DNA from: SHZI01 sp049290495 | Lineage (GTDB): Bacteria > Pseudomonadota > Gammaproteobacteria > Steroidobacterales > GCA-2729495 | Direction: 5' to 3' | Length of the DNA: 35,661 nt | Assembly: GCA_049290495.1 (NCBI GenBank) | Contig: JBATNV010000266.1 | Span: 1-35,661, forward strand | Shown here: positions 23,342 to 32,352 of the stretch, one piece after another | How positions within the stretch are numbered: position 1 is the stretch's first letter | How the letters are laid out: the number at the start of each line of letters is the position of its first letter | The notes under the pieces: generated by a model | Told to the model about the DNA's origin: nothing | The model's database searches: none | Seen by the model: only the letters and a program-made list of their open reading frames with translations | Translations under genes and position numbers: made by a program

Positions 23342-24784
23342 TCAGCTCTGCAGGGCCAGCAACATGCCCTTCGCCTTGGCGCGCGTTTCTTCCAGTTCAC
23401 GCTCAGCGATAGAATCGGCAACGATGCCGCTTCCGGCCGACAGTGAGAACTCTTTGCCACAGACCTGGATGGTGCGGATCAGGATATTGAAGTCACAGCT
23501 GCCATCGAGATTGAGATAACCCATTGCTCCCGTATAGGGTCCGCGTGGCTGCGCTTCCAGATCGTGGATGATTTCCATGCAGCGTACCTTTGGGCAACCA
23601 GTAATCGTGCCACCGGGAAAAACCGCGCGTATCAGCATACCCGGTGTAACGTCGGCGCGCAGCTCGCCGCGGATGTTCGAAACGATATGATGCACGTGCG
23701 CGTAAGACTCAACGGTCATCAATTCATTTACCGCTATCGTACCCGGTACACAGACCCTGCCGAGATCGTTGCGCTCCAGATCGATCAGCATCACGTGCTC
23801 CGCACGTTCCTTCGCGTTGCTGAGCAACGCCTGGCGCCACCCTTCCTCCGGAGCGGCGGTGCTCGCCCGTGGTCGCGTACCGGCTATCGGTCGCGTCTCT
23901 ATGTAGCCGTTACTGACACGCACCAGCCGCTCGGGTGAGGAACTGACGATTGCGCAAGCGCCGAATTTTGCGAAGCCTGAAAATGGTGCGGGATTCACTT
24001 CGCGTAGCCGGTGATAAATCTGCCAGGCATCTATGCCTGCGTGCAGCCTGCCCGTCCATCGTCGGGCCAGGTTGACCTGAAACACGTCACCCGCTGTGAT
24101 CAGCTCGCGCGCTCTTTCGACAGCGGCGAGAAATTCCTGCGGATCCGGTTCGGCAATGCAGTCAGTAAAATTTGCGGTTCTGTCCGACGACTGCTGCCGG
24201 GTACGGGTTGCCGTGTCGATATCTGCGCTGATCTGCGCGACAGCCGGTTCTTGCCCCGGTTCGGCCAGTAGCCACGTGTGGCCACTCTGCCGGCAACGGA
24301 TGAGTGCTACGGGGATACGAACGGCCAGTGCAACCGGGAATCCGGGCAGCGCTGCAGAACTGATGGTTGGCTCTGTTTCGCGCACCAGTTCATAAGCCAG
24401 AAAGATGAACCAGCCGCCCTGGAACGGCAGGCTGGATTTTGCAGCGGCGCTGCTGCCCGTCAGGCTCTCATGCTGGCGTTCTGCCGACTCACTTGCCCAC
24501 CAGGCATCCAGTGCAGTCAGAAACTCCGTGAATTGCCCGGCATGGTCTCCGGAGAGTTTCCAGTTTTCGTCCAGGCGAAGCGTCTCGCCCGGAAAGGCAA
24601 ACAGGATGTCGAAATGCGCCTGTGCAGTTGTGCCGCCAGGGCTTTCAAGCAGGAAGGGATAGCGCTCGGGCGCTAGGCGGTGCAGATCGAGAAGGTCGAA
24701 CCCTGTCGGCAGCTCCACCGCAGTGACGATGGACGGTGTCACAGCGATTTGGGCCGCTGTCGATGTGCTGCCGGAAGCCGGCAC
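23342..24784 (-). CDS. pabB: Aminodeoxychorismate synthase component I
   Basis: The 480-residue chorismate-binding enzyme makes 4-amino-4-deoxychorismate. The catalytic domain (about 215-478) has QVNLARRW, FAKFGACAIVSSSPERLV, HVMLIDLERNDLGRV, GTITGCPKVRCMEII and GPYTGAMGYL. Position 299-303 reads PIAGT, as in anthranilate synthase, where classic PabB has PIKGT. An LLES motif (45-48), known from the tryptophan site of TrpE, is also present. Identity as PabB rests mainly on the adjacent pabC. The start is GTG, 7 bp after fabF. Confidence 0.85.
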   Translation of the reverse strand: MPASGSTSTAAQIAVTPSIVTAVELPTGFDLLDLHRLAPERYPFLLESPGGTTAQAHFDILFAFPGETLRLDENWKLSGDHAGQFTEFLTALDAWWASESAERQHESLTGSSAAAKSSLPFQGGWFIFLAYELVRETEPTISSAALPGFPVALAVRIPVALIRCRQSGHTWLLAEPGQEPAVAQISADIDTATRTRQQSSDRTANFTDCIAEPDPQEFLAAVERARELITAGDVFQVNLARRWTGRLHAGIDAWQIYHRLREVNPAPFSGFAKFGACAIVSSSPERLVRVSNGYIETRPIAGTRPRASTAAPEEGWRQALLSNAKERAEHVMLIDLERNDLGRVCVPGTIAVNELMTVESYAHVHHIVSNIRGELRADVTPGMLIRAVFPGGTITGCPKVRCMEIIHDLEAQPRGPYTGAMGYLNLDGSCDFNILIRTIQVCGKEFSLSAGSGIVADSIAERELEETRAKAKGMLLALQS

Positions 24785-24791
24785 AGGAATC

Positions 24792-26030
24792 TCAAACGCG
24801 CCGGAAAATGAGGCTGCCGTTGGTTCCGCCGAAGCCGAATGAATTACTCAATACCGCATTGATCGGCATCTTGCGCGCCATATTAGGCACGTAATCCAGG
24901 TCACAATCCGGACCGGGCTTGTGCAGGTTGATGGTCGGCGGCGCCACTTGGTCACGAATCGCCAGTATGCAAAACAAGGCTTCAACCGCACCCGCCGCAC
25001 CCAGCAGATGGCCGGTCGTGGACTTTGTCGAACTCACAGCCAACTTGTCGGCATGAGCACCAAAGACTGAGCGGACTGCGCGTGTTTCTGCGGCATCACC
25101 CAGCGGCGTGGATGTGCCATGGGCATTAATGTACTGGATATCTTCGGGATTCAGTCCGGCGTCCTTCAGTGCCGCACGCATGCTGGCCTGCGCGCCGTCA
25201 CCGGTCTCAGCCGGCGCGGTGATGTGGTGGGCATCAGCACTCATACCGAAACCAGACACTTCAGCGAAAATCTGCGCACCCCGACGGCGCGCCGCCTCAT
25301 ACTCCTCGAGAACCAGACACGCCGCCCCGTCGCTGAGCACAAAGCCGTCGCGGTCAATGTCCCAGGGTCGGCTTGCGCCCTCCGGATCATCATTCCGCTG
25401 CGACAGTGCGCGCGCAGAACAAAAACCGCCGAGACCGAGCGGTGTGAGCCCGTGCTCTGCACCACCAGCCAGCATCACGTCAGCATCGCCATAGGCAATT
25501 AGACGCGCCGCCATACCGATGCAGTGGGTGGAAGTCGTGCAGGCGCTGACCAGCGCAATGTTCGGACCACGGAAATCGTACTGGATCGAAATATGGCCGG
25601 AGATCATGTTGATGATACTGGCCGGAACGAAGAACGGTGAAATCTTGCGCGGACCGCCCTCTGTATAACGAACGAAATTTGCTTCGATCGTACCGAGACC
25701 GCCGATTCCGGAACCGATGGCCACACCCACACGGTCCGGCGCATAACCTGCTGTCGCCAGTCCGGCATGTGCGACGGCCTGCTGGGCCGAAGCGATTCCG
25801 AAATGGATAAACGGATCCATCTTTTTCTGTTCTTTGGGCGGAATGTGCTGACCGACATCGAAGTTGCGGATACTGCCGCCGATAGTCGTCGAGAACTGAC
25901 TGGCATCGAAATCGGTGATCGGCCCGATACCACTGCGACCGGAAACCACCTGCTGCCAGGCGGTCTCCACAGCATTGCCCACGGGGGCAATGATTCCCAT
26001 ACCGGTAACGACGACGCGTCGACTGGACAT
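24792..26030 (-). CDS. fabF: 3-oxoacyl-ACP synthase II
   Basis: The 412-residue condensing enzyme elongates acyl-ACP with malonyl-ACP. The catalytic triad is complete: VSACTTSTHC (Cys164), INAHGTSTPLGD (His304) and STKSTTGHLLGAAGA (His341). The C-terminal NSFGFGGTNGSLIF block is normal. A GAGG lies upstream of the ATG. It follows acpP by 56 bp, the classical order. Confidence 0.97.
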   Translation of the reverse strand: MSSRRVVVTGMGIIAPVGNAVETAWQQVVSGRSGIGPITDFDASQFSTTIGGSIRNFDVGQHIPPKEQKKMDPFIHFGIASAQQAVAHAGLATAGYAPDRVGVAIGSGIGGLGTIEANFVRYTEGGPRKISPFFVPASIINMISGHISIQYDFRGPNIALVSACTTSTHCIGMAARLIAYGDADVMLAGGAEHGLTPLGLGGFCSARALSQRNDDPEGASRPWDIDRDGFVLSDGAACLVLEEYEAARRRGAQIFAEVSGFGMSADAHHITAPAETGDGAQASMRAALKDAGLNPEDIQYINAHGTSTPLGDAAETRAVRSVFGAHADKLAVSSTKSTTGHLLGAAGAVEALFCILAIRDQVAPPTINLHKPGPDCDLDYVPNMARKMPINAVLSNSFGFGGTNGSLIFRRV

Positions 26031-26086
26031 GCCGGTCTACCCTCGAAACAAAACGGGCTGAAGCGCCCCGGAGACGGAAACGAAGC

Positions 26087-26329
26087 TCAGGAAGCAGCAG
26101 CCCGTTGAGTGATGTAGTCGATGGCCTGCTGTACCGTTTTGATCTTCTCGGCATCTTCGTCCGGGATCTCGGTCTCGAACTCTTCTTCAAGAGCCATGAC
26201 CAGCTCAACCGTATCCAGGGAATCGGCGCCAAGGTCATCCACAAAAGAAGCCTTGTTGGTAACCTCTTCTTCCTTTACGCCGAGCTGCTCGGCAACGATG
26301 CTCTTGACCTGTTCCTCAATACTGCTCAT
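26087..26329 (-). CDS. acpP: Acyl carrier protein
   Basis: The 80-residue acidic protein has the phosphopantetheine site DDLGADSLDTVELVMALEEE with Ser37, carrying growing acyl chains in fatty-acid synthesis. GAGAGGA precedes the ATG. It is separated from fabG by a 147-bp gap containing a terminator-like structure, which fits separate high-level transcription of acpP. Confidence 0.97.
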   Translation of the reverse strand: MSSIEEQVKSIVAEQLGVKEEEVTNKASFVDDLGADSLDTVELVMALEEEFETEIPDEDAEKIKTVQQAIDYITQRAAAS

Positions 26330-26446
26330 GTCTCTATGTCCTCTCGTGAGTCCGAAAATAGCGTGGGCCGGCTTCTACGCCCACCAATATGAGTGCCCCA
26401 CCGGGCCGGTATTCTAGGTTAAGCCCACCAGCCAATCTAGCATTGC

Positions 26447-26482
26447 AAAAAAAACCCCGCCGGGTGATAAGCCGGATCAGGG
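26447..26482 (-). terminator. Rho-independent terminator after fabG
   Basis: On the minus strand, CCC and CCGG pair with a downstream CCGG and GGG (two-tier stem overlapping the fabG stop), followed by eight T (26447-26454 on the plus strand are A). A weak -10-like TAGAAT (26411-26416, read on the minus strand) further on could belong to an acpP promoter. Confidence 0.5.
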
Positions 26483-27241
26483 CATCAGCATGCCACCATT
26501 GACATGCAGGGTCTCTCCGGTGATGTAGCTGCCGGAGCGCGCGGCCAGAAACAACGCGGCTGCCGCCACGTCCTCCGCCGTTCCCAGCCGTTGCAGCGGC
26601 ACACGCACCTCGAGTTCCTTGCGCTGGGCTTCGGCAAGCCCTGCAGTCATGTCAGTGGCGATAAAGCCCGGCGCGATGACGTTAACGGTGATGCCCCGAC
26701 TGGCTACTTCACGCGCCATCGCCTTGCTGAAGCCGATCATGCCGGCCTTGGCCGCCGCATAATTGGTCTGACCTGGATTGCCCATTACGCCCACTACAGA
26801 CGAAATATTGATGATTCGGCCATGCCGTGCCTTGAGCATGCCGCGCATGAAGGTCTTGCAGGTGAGGAATACAGAGGACAGATTGGTATCAATGACGGTC
26901 CGCCATTCCTCCTCTTTCATGCGCATCAGAAGATTGTCACGTGCGATGCCGGCATTATTGACCAGGATGGTCACTGCGCCCTCATTCGCACTGATATCGG
27001 CTTCCGCGGCACTGACATCCGTAGCCAGCGAAGCATCGAGTACCAGTCCGCGACCCTTGATGCCGAGAGCCTGAAATCTGGCGCTGATTGCCTCGGCCCC
27101 CGCTTCTGTGGTCGCGGTGCCGATCACCGTGGCGCCGGCCTGCCCGAGCAGATCGGCGATCGCTGCACCTATACCGCGTGACGCACCGGTAATGAGTGCC
27201 CGCTCACCGGCAAGTGAAAAAAACGTGGCTGGCCTATCCAA
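26477..27241 (-). CDS. fabG: 3-oxoacyl-ACP reductase
   Basis: The 254-residue short-chain dehydrogenase reduces 3-oxoacyl-ACP with NADPH. It shows the cofactor motif TGASRGIG (18-25), NNAG and the catalytic Ser148, Tyr161 and Lys165 (ISSVVGVMG, NYAAAKAG). The start is TTG with GGAG seven bases before it; an ATG nearby is out of frame. Upstream lies a rhombosortase gene, not fabD, so the usual fab cluster is interrupted here. Confidence 0.95.
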   Translation of the reverse strand: MDRPATFFSLAGERALITGASRGIGAAIADLLGQAGATVIGTATTEAGAEAISARFQALGIKGRGLVLDASLATDVSAAEADISANEGAVTILVNNAGIARDNLLMRMKEEEWRTVIDTNLSSVFLTCKTFMRGMLKARHGRIINISSVVGVMGNPGQTNYAAAKAGMIGFSKAMAREVASRGITVNVIAPGFIATDMTAGLAEAQRKELEVRVPLQRLGTAEDVAAAALFLAARSGSYITGETLHVNGGMLMP

Positions 27242-27269
27242 TGATCATCTCCGCAAGCCGAGGTGCTGC

Positions 27270-27275
27270 ATTATA
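27270..27275 (-). promoter_or_regulatory. -10 box upstream of fabG
   Basis: A perfect TATAAT on the minus strand lies 28 bp before the fabG TTG, in the 61-bp gap after the rhombosortase stop. No good -35 hexamer is present at 16-18 bp, so strength or factor dependence is unclear. Confidence 0.35.
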
Positions 27276-27302
27276 GACAGACCCTGTGTAGCCGCTCGGC
27301 GC

Positions 27303-27914
27303 TCAGGCGCGGAGCTTCCGCACAGCGGCCTCACCGCCAGCAAACAGGAAGCCGCCGACCGCACCCCACAGGTGTGCATCGGTGATCACTGGTGCGCCGA
27401 TCGTTTCCGCGGACAGGGGCACGGCACCATTCAGTTGTTCCCATGCCAGCTTCGCGATCCAGACCATCAGCAATAGCCAGCCGAACCGGTCACCCTGGCG
27501 GATCCAGTCCATGGCACCGATCATCAGCAAGCCATGCAGAGCACCCGACATGCCCACACACCAGGAAACCCCAGGGCTGAACAGATAGAGGCCCAGACAG
27601 GTGCTGAACGAGCAGACCAACTGGGCAATGATCCAGCCAACCGGCGAACGTGCGGGATAAAACACCCAGATCCCGAGCAGCAGCGCGCCCACATTCAGCG
27701 CCAGGTGGCGCCAGCCCAGATGCACCAGATTGCCAGTCAGGAGCCGCCAGTATTCGCCGTTGGCCACGGCATCACGGACATACCAGAGCTTCCGGTGCAG
27801 TTCGACAGGCAGAAACTGCAGAGCGACGAGCAGCAGTGCGAAGCCCGTGGCCCACATCAGCGACGCCGAGTTTTCCCAGGGGGAAAAGCTTATGTTTCGT
27901 GCTGTTATGCGCAC
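27303..27914 (-). CDS. rrtA: Rhombosortase
   Basis: The 203-residue rhomboid-type intramembrane serine protease has about six helices. Visible motifs are YWRLLTGNLVHLGWRHLALN (helix with His65, His70, Asn74), the nucleophile loop GMSGALHG (Ser123) and DAHLWGAVGG (His181). Rhombosortases remove the GlyGly-CTERM tail from exported proteins, many of them type II secretion substrates. The start is GTG with a weak ribosome site. It is divergent from gspG and lies 61 bp upstream of fabG. No GlyGly-CTERM protein is encoded in the window. Confidence 0.85.
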   Translation of the reverse strand: MRITARNISFSPWENSASLMWATGFALLLVALQFLPVELHRKLWYVRDAVANGEYWRLLTGNLVHLGWRHLALNVGALLLGIWVFYPARSPVGWIIAQLVCSFSTCLGLYLFSPGVSWCVGMSGALHGLLMIGAMDWIRQGDRFGWLLLMVWIAKLAWEQLNGAVPLSAETIGAPVITDAHLWGAVGGFLFAGGEAAVRKLRA

Positions 27915-28031
27915 CAGGTCAAATCTTTCTGAAATTTACTGGCAGGCCCTGCCGCGCTGGCGGATAATCGCCCGCGGGTTGCCGCTGCTGTTGGGTTGCA
28001 GCGGATCATCGCAGAATCACGAGGCTAATAC

Positions 28032-28472
28032 ATGAAGTTCGAGAACGCTCCGTTCCGGGCAGCGCGCGGTTTTACGCTGATCGAAATCATGGTGGTGGTG
28101 GTTATCCTCGGCATTCTTGCCGCGCTGATCGCCCCCAATGTCATCAGCCGCATCGACGATGCACAAGGCGCCAAGGTCCAGCAGGATATTCGTGCCATCG
28201 AAAGCGCCCTGAAACTCTATCGCCTGGACAGCTTTCGTTACCCGACCAGCCAGGAAGGACTCGATGCCCTGGTTACGCCACCACAGGATGCCAGTCAGAA
28301 GTGGCCTGAGGGTGGTTATCTCGACCGCTTGCCCAAGGATCCCTGGGACCGACCATATATCTACGAGAATCCCGGCAAACAGGGTGCCTTCGACATCTCT
28401 ACGCTGGGTCGCGACGGGCAGCCAGGCGGTGACGGTGTCGACGCGGATATCGGTAACTGGGATATCGACTGA
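28032..28472 (+). CDS. gspG: Type II secretion major pseudopilin GspG
   Basis: The 146-residue major pseudopilin forms the T2SS periplasmic pseudopilus. It has a prepilin peptidase site after Gly13 (RGFTLIEIMVVVVILG, with Glu at +5), the KVQQDIRAIESALKLYRLD helix, the YPTSQEGLDAL motif and a C-terminal Asp-rich calcium site (DGVDADIGNWD). A GAGG precedes the ATG. It heads the gspG-N run; gspC, D, E and F are not adjacent. Confidence 0.97.
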   Translation: MKFENAPFRAARGFTLIEIMVVVVILGILAALIAPNVISRIDDAQGAKVQQDIRAIESALKLYRLDSFRYPTSQEGLDALVTPPQDASQKWPEGGYLDRLPKDPWDRPYIYENPGKQGAFDISTLGRDGQPGGDGVDADIGNWDID

Positions 28473-28480
28473 CCGGCCGC

Positions 28481-29038
28481 ATGCCCTGCCCGGTAAATGA
28501 TCGGCAGCAGCACGGCTTCACCCTGCTTGAAGTACTGGTGGTGGTGTTCATCGTTGGCGTCATCGCCACGATGTTCACGCTGGCTGTGGGTGTGGCTGGC
28601 GGCGTAGACCGGGAACTACGTCAGGAAACTGAACGCCTGGAAACACTCATACGCCTCGCGCTGGAGGACGCGACTTTCCAGGCACACGAGCTCGGCATCC
28701 GTTTTTATCCCCAGCGTTACGAATTCTCGGTCTATTCACGCGGGCAAATCGCCGATTCGACTGATGACAGCTGGACGCAGATCCAGGATGAAGTCCTGGC
28801 ACCCCGAAAACTCAACAAGAGCTTTGAGTTCGAACTGGAAATAGAAGGACGCAACGTCGTCCTCGCCAACAGTGCAAAGGAAGTGGAGAAGAACTACCGG
28901 CCACAGATCTTCATGTTTTCCTCCGGCGACATCAGCAATGCATTTGTGGTGCGCATCCGTGATCGCGTCGAGCGGCGGAGTTATACGCTGGATGTTGCAA
29001 CCGACGGCAAGACGAAAATCATCCGCGATGACAACTGA
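28481..29038 (+). CDS. gspH: Type II secretion minor pseudopilin GspH
   Basis: The 185-residue protein has a prepilin cleavage site after Gly12 (HGFTLLEVLVVVFIVG, Glu at +5) and a beta-rich C-terminal domain containing an IRFYPQRYEFSVY strand. Minor pseudopilin in the tip or shaft of the pseudopilus. It lies 8 bp after gspG and its 3' end overlaps the gspI start by 11 bp. Confidence 0.9.
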   Translation: MPCPVNDRQQHGFTLLEVLVVVFIVGVIATMFTLAVGVAGGVDRELRQETERLETLIRLALEDATFQAHELGIRFYPQRYEFSVYSRGQIADSTDDSWTQIQDEVLAPRKLNKSFEFELEIEGRNVVLANSAKEVEKNYRPQIFMFSSGDISNAFVVRIRDRVERRSYTLDVATDGKTKIIRDDN

Positions 29039-29468
29039 GCGATACAGGCAGCGCGGCTTTACGCTGATCGAAGTGATGGTTGCGCTGGTGATCGTTGCGC
29101 TGGGATTGCTGGCCGCATTCGGGCAGGTCAACCAGACGCTGACCACGGCGAGTCGCCTGCGCGACAAGACCTTCGCCGACTGGGTTGCGCTGAATCAGCT
29201 TACCGCACAGCGATTGCTCGGCGAGTATCCTGCCATCGGCAGCAGCTCCGGAGAAACCGAAATGGGGCGCGCCAAGTGGCGCTATACGGTCAAGGTTGAG
29301 AAAACCGATTTCGAAGACCTGCGCCAGATCAACGTCTCGGTGGCATTCGCCGACAATCCGGAACAGGTCGTCAGCTCGATATCCGGGTTTATGGGACGGG
29401 CTGCCGGCAAGGGCACGACGCCCGGCAAACTGCGTGCTGACTGGCTACCCATTGAGCCGGGTCGCTGA
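29028..29468 (+). CDS. gspI: Type II secretion minor pseudopilin GspI
   Basis: The 146-residue protein has a cleavage site after Gly10 (RGFTLIEVMVALVIVALGLLA) and the short GspI body. GspI nucleates the tip complex with J and K. The frame is open upstream inside gspH; the ATG at 29028 gives a normal 10-residue leader and overlaps the gspH end. Confidence 0.9.
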   Translation: MTTERYRQRGFTLIEVMVALVIVALGLLAAFGQVNQTLTTASRLRDKTFADWVALNQLTAQRLLGEYPAIGSSSGETEMGRAKWRYTVKVEKTDFEDLRQINVSVAFADNPEQVVSSISGFMGRAAGKGTTPGKLRADWLPIEPGR

Positions 29469-29470
29469 CC

Positions 29471-30127
29471 ATGCCTTACAGCAACGCCATCCGGCTGATT
29501 TTGCAATCTGGCATCAGGCGCCAGGCTCGCGGCTTCACCCTGCTGGAACTGCTGGTTGCGATGGGCATCTTTGCGGTCATCGGTGCGATGGCGCTTGGCG
29601 GACTGAATACCGTCGTTGACCAGACCACCATCGCCCGCGAGCAGATGGATCGTCTCGCCAGGCTGCAGCGGGCGCTGCGCCTCATGAATGGCGACTTCAG
29701 CAATCTCGTGCCGCGGGTTGTCCGCGATGAGCTCGGTAGCGCCGGTGAGGCGCCCTTGCTGGCGGATGGTCGTCTGTTTGGTGTGGAAATCCGCCTCAGC
29801 CACGGTGGCTGGCCCAATCCCGCCGGCCTGCCCCATCGCGGTACCCTGCAGCGCGTGCAATATCGTCTTGACGACGACAAGCTGATCCGCGAGTACTGGC
29901 AGGTAATGGATCACGTGCTGGGCCAGGAGCCGCGCAGTGAAGAACTGTTGAGCGGCGTCAATGAATTCAAGCTTTTCTATCTCGATGCACAGGATGAATG
30001 GCAGACCCAGTGGCCACCCGCACAGGCAACCAGCGCGGTGGACGGGCAGCGACCGCGTGCGGTGCGCATCGTTCTGGACCTGCAAGACTGGGGCGCTGTC
30101 GAGCGGCTGATCGAGGTGAGCCAGTGA
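29471..30127 (+). CDS. gspJ: Type II secretion minor pseudopilin GspJ
   Basis: The 218-residue protein has a cleavage site after Gly21 (RGFTLLELLVAMGIFAVIG); the 21-residue leader is long for the family. The body has the DRLARLQRALRLMNGDFSNL helix and LPHRGTLQRVQYRLDDDKL. It pairs with I and K at the pseudopilus tip. It starts two bases after gspI and overlaps gspK by four. Confidence 0.92.
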   Translation: MPYSNAIRLILQSGIRRQARGFTLLELLVAMGIFAVIGAMALGGLNTVVDQTTIAREQMDRLARLQRALRLMNGDFSNLVPRVVRDELGSAGEAPLLADGRLFGVEIRLSHGGWPNPAGLPHRGTLQRVQYRLDDDKLIREYWQVMDHVLGQEPRSEELLSGVNEFKLFYLDAQDEWQTQWPPAQATSAVDGQRPRAVRIVLDLQDWGAVERLIEVSQ

Positions 30128-31077
30128 GGTGCGGGACGAGCCGGACCCGTCAGCGCGGCATCGCTGTACTGACGGCAGTGCTGGTCGTGACCCTGGCGAC
30201 CGTGCTCGCAGTCAACCTGCTGTGGCAGAGCAGTGTCGATCTGCGTCGTACCGAAACACTGCTGCTCCAGGACCAGGCGCACCAATATGATCTCGGCGGT
30301 GAAGAACTCGCCAGGGTGTTTCTGGTCAAGGACTATCGTAATGATCCGAATGGCATGGATACGACCAAGGAGATCTGGGCCACGCCGCTGAAGCGTGATT
30401 TCGATGGTGGATTTTTTGAGGGCTGGTTGCTCGACCAGCAGGGTCGCTTCGACCTTAACAGCCTGGTCGGTGCGGATGGCAAGCCCGATGAGAAAGCCTG
30501 CAGGCAGTTTGTGCGCATGCTGACGCTACTGCCGCTCGACTCACAACTCGATGCCAGCACTGCAACCGGACTCATGGAAAAAACGGTGGACTGGATCGAT
30601 CCGGATCAGGTGCCACAGCTGAACGGCGCCGAGGATGACCGGTATACCAGCCGCGAACCACCTTACCGGCCAGCGAATTTCTGGTTCGTTTCCATCAGTG
30701 AACTGCAGGCCGTGGACGGCTATACCGCGGAGATCTATACCGCACTTGAGCCGCATATCACCGCCCTGCCGCCAGCCGGGAGCGAGCGCCGCAAGATCAA
30801 TATCAACACAGCCACCGACGTGGTATTGGCCTCGCTAGTGGACAATGAAAGCCTGGAAAGCGTGGAACCACTGCTCAATCAGGAATATCAGGAGGTCGGT
30901 GAATTCATCAAGGAGTCCGGCTTCCCGCTCACCGACAACGATATAGGCGTGAGCAGCGACTGGTTTCTGCTGACTGTGACCACTTCTATTGGCACCACCC
31001 AGTCCACTCTGTACAGTCTGCTCGAACGCCACGGCGATAACGTCGCGGTTCGTCTGCGCAGTTTTGACGTGAAATGA
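30124..31077 (+). CDS. gspK: Type II secretion minor pseudopilin GspK
   Basis: The 317-residue large pseudopilin caps the tip. It has a cleavage site after Gly12 (RGIAVLTAVLVVTLATVL) without the Glu at +5, as is normal for GspK. The large domain has DQQGRFDLNSLVG, TVDWIDPDQ, YRPANFWFVSISEL and KININTA (helix-hairpin-helix-like). The GTG at 30124 overlaps the gspJ stop (GTGA). Frame extension to 29998 is shadow inside gspJ. Confidence 0.93.
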   Translation: MRCGTSRTRQRGIAVLTAVLVVTLATVLAVNLLWQSSVDLRRTETLLLQDQAHQYDLGGEELARVFLVKDYRNDPNGMDTTKEIWATPLKRDFDGGFFEGWLLDQQGRFDLNSLVGADGKPDEKACRQFVRMLTLLPLDSQLDASTATGLMEKTVDWIDPDQVPQLNGAEDDRYTSREPPYRPANFWFVSISELQAVDGYTAEIYTALEPHITALPPAGSERRKININTATDVVLASLVDNESLESVEPLLNQEYQEVGEFIKESGFPLTDNDIGVSSDWFLLTVTTSIGTTQSTLYSLLERHGDNVAVRLRSFDVK

Positions 31078-31080
31078 CCT

Positions 31081-32352
31081 ATGAGTGAAACCCTCGTAGT
31101 CCGCCTCGGCGCCAGCAATGCCGGACTCGCCGAGTGGATTGTGGTGGACGACACCGGCGCCTGCACGCTGGCGCCTGCGGCCGGACCGGTCGTCGGCGCT
31201 GCTGCGCTTGCGAGTGGCCGGCGCGTCGTCTGTTTGCTGCCCGCCACGCGGGTGCTGCGGACCCGTGCCGAGCTTCCCGTCCGCAATCAGAACCGCGTAG
31301 CTCTCGCGCTGCCTTTTGCGCTCGAAGACCTGCTTGCTGAAGACGTCGATGAGCTGCATTTCGCCAGTGGTGTGCGGCACGCCAATGGCCAGATCAGCGT
31401 TGCCGTCATCCGCCGTACGCATATGGATGACTGTCTCGCCCTGCTGGCAGAGGCCGGCCTGGCGCCCAAGGCGATATTCGCCGACAGCGACGGCGTTGCG
31501 GATCTGGCCGGCACGACGACCATCCTGCTCGAGGACTCACAGGTCATCCTGCGTGATCCGGGCGGCGACGCGGTGGCTGCTGAAACGGATGGTCTCGATG
31601 CATTGCTGAGTCTCTGGCTGGCGCAGACGCGGCCCGCCGGCGATGACGGCTTGACCGCACCCCGCCAGCTACAGATCTACGACGCCACCACGGATGGCTG
31701 GCCAAATTCATTCTGGGAAGGATTGCAGGCGCAGGTACCGAGTATCGAGGTCCGGCGTCTGCCAGATGGCGCGCTGGGACGCCTGGCAGCCGGCGTCGCC
31801 GTCAGTCCGGGCGTCAATTTGCTGCAGGGCCCGTATGCCAAGCGTTCTACCTTCGCAAGCTATTGGCCGCGCTGGCGTCTCGCCGCAGCGCTCATCGCTG
31901 CGCTGGGCCTCACAATGCTGCTCAGCGCAGGGCTGGAAACCTGGCGGCTGAAGCGTGAGTCAACAGCGCTCGACCTGGAACTCAGCCAGGCAATCGCGCA
32001 TACCTTTCCAGGTTCCGCCATAAAGGATGTACGTGCGCTGGTCGATCAGCGCCTGCAGGCCAGCGGTTCGCAACAGGGTCTCGCCGCTGGCAGGCAGTTC
32101 CTGGATACGCTGCGCACAGTGGCGGGCGCGGTGTCACGCACCGGCAATGCACAGATTGAGACACTGAATTTCCGCACCGGCATCATGGAACTGACCGTGC
32201 GCGTACCTGGTGCCGATTCTCTCGACAGCATCCGGAAGCTGGTGACCGAAGGTGGCCAGCTTAATGCCGAGATCCAGTCGTCCAACGCTGAAGGTGAACA
32301 GATCCAGGGACGTATCCGGATTACGCCAGCGACCAAGACGGGGGGCGCATGA
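31081..32352 (+). CDS. gspL: Type II secretion inner-membrane protein GspL
   Basis: The 423-residue protein has an actin-like cytoplasmic domain (about 1-255) that binds the ATPase GspE, one membrane helix (about 263-282) and a ferredoxin-like periplasmic domain that pairs with GspM. It starts three bases after gspK and overlaps gspM (ATGA). Confidence 0.92.
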   Translation: MSETLVVRLGASNAGLAEWIVVDDTGACTLAPAAGPVVGAAALASGRRVVCLLPATRVLRTRAELPVRNQNRVALALPFALEDLLAEDVDELHFASGVRHANGQISVAVIRRTHMDDCLALLAEAGLAPKAIFADSDGVADLAGTTTILLEDSQVILRDPGGDAVAAETDGLDALLSLWLAQTRPAGDDGLTAPRQLQIYDATTDGWPNSFWEGLQAQVPSIEVRRLPDGALGRLAAGVAVSPGVNLLQGPYAKRSTFASYWPRWRLAAALIAALGLTMLLSAGLETWRLKRESTALDLELSQAIAHTFPGSAIKDVRALVDQRLQASGSQQGLAAGRQFLDTLRTVAGAVSRTGNAQIETLNFRTGIMELTVRVPGADSLDSIRKLVTEGGQLNAEIQSSNAEGEQIQGRIRITPATKTGGA

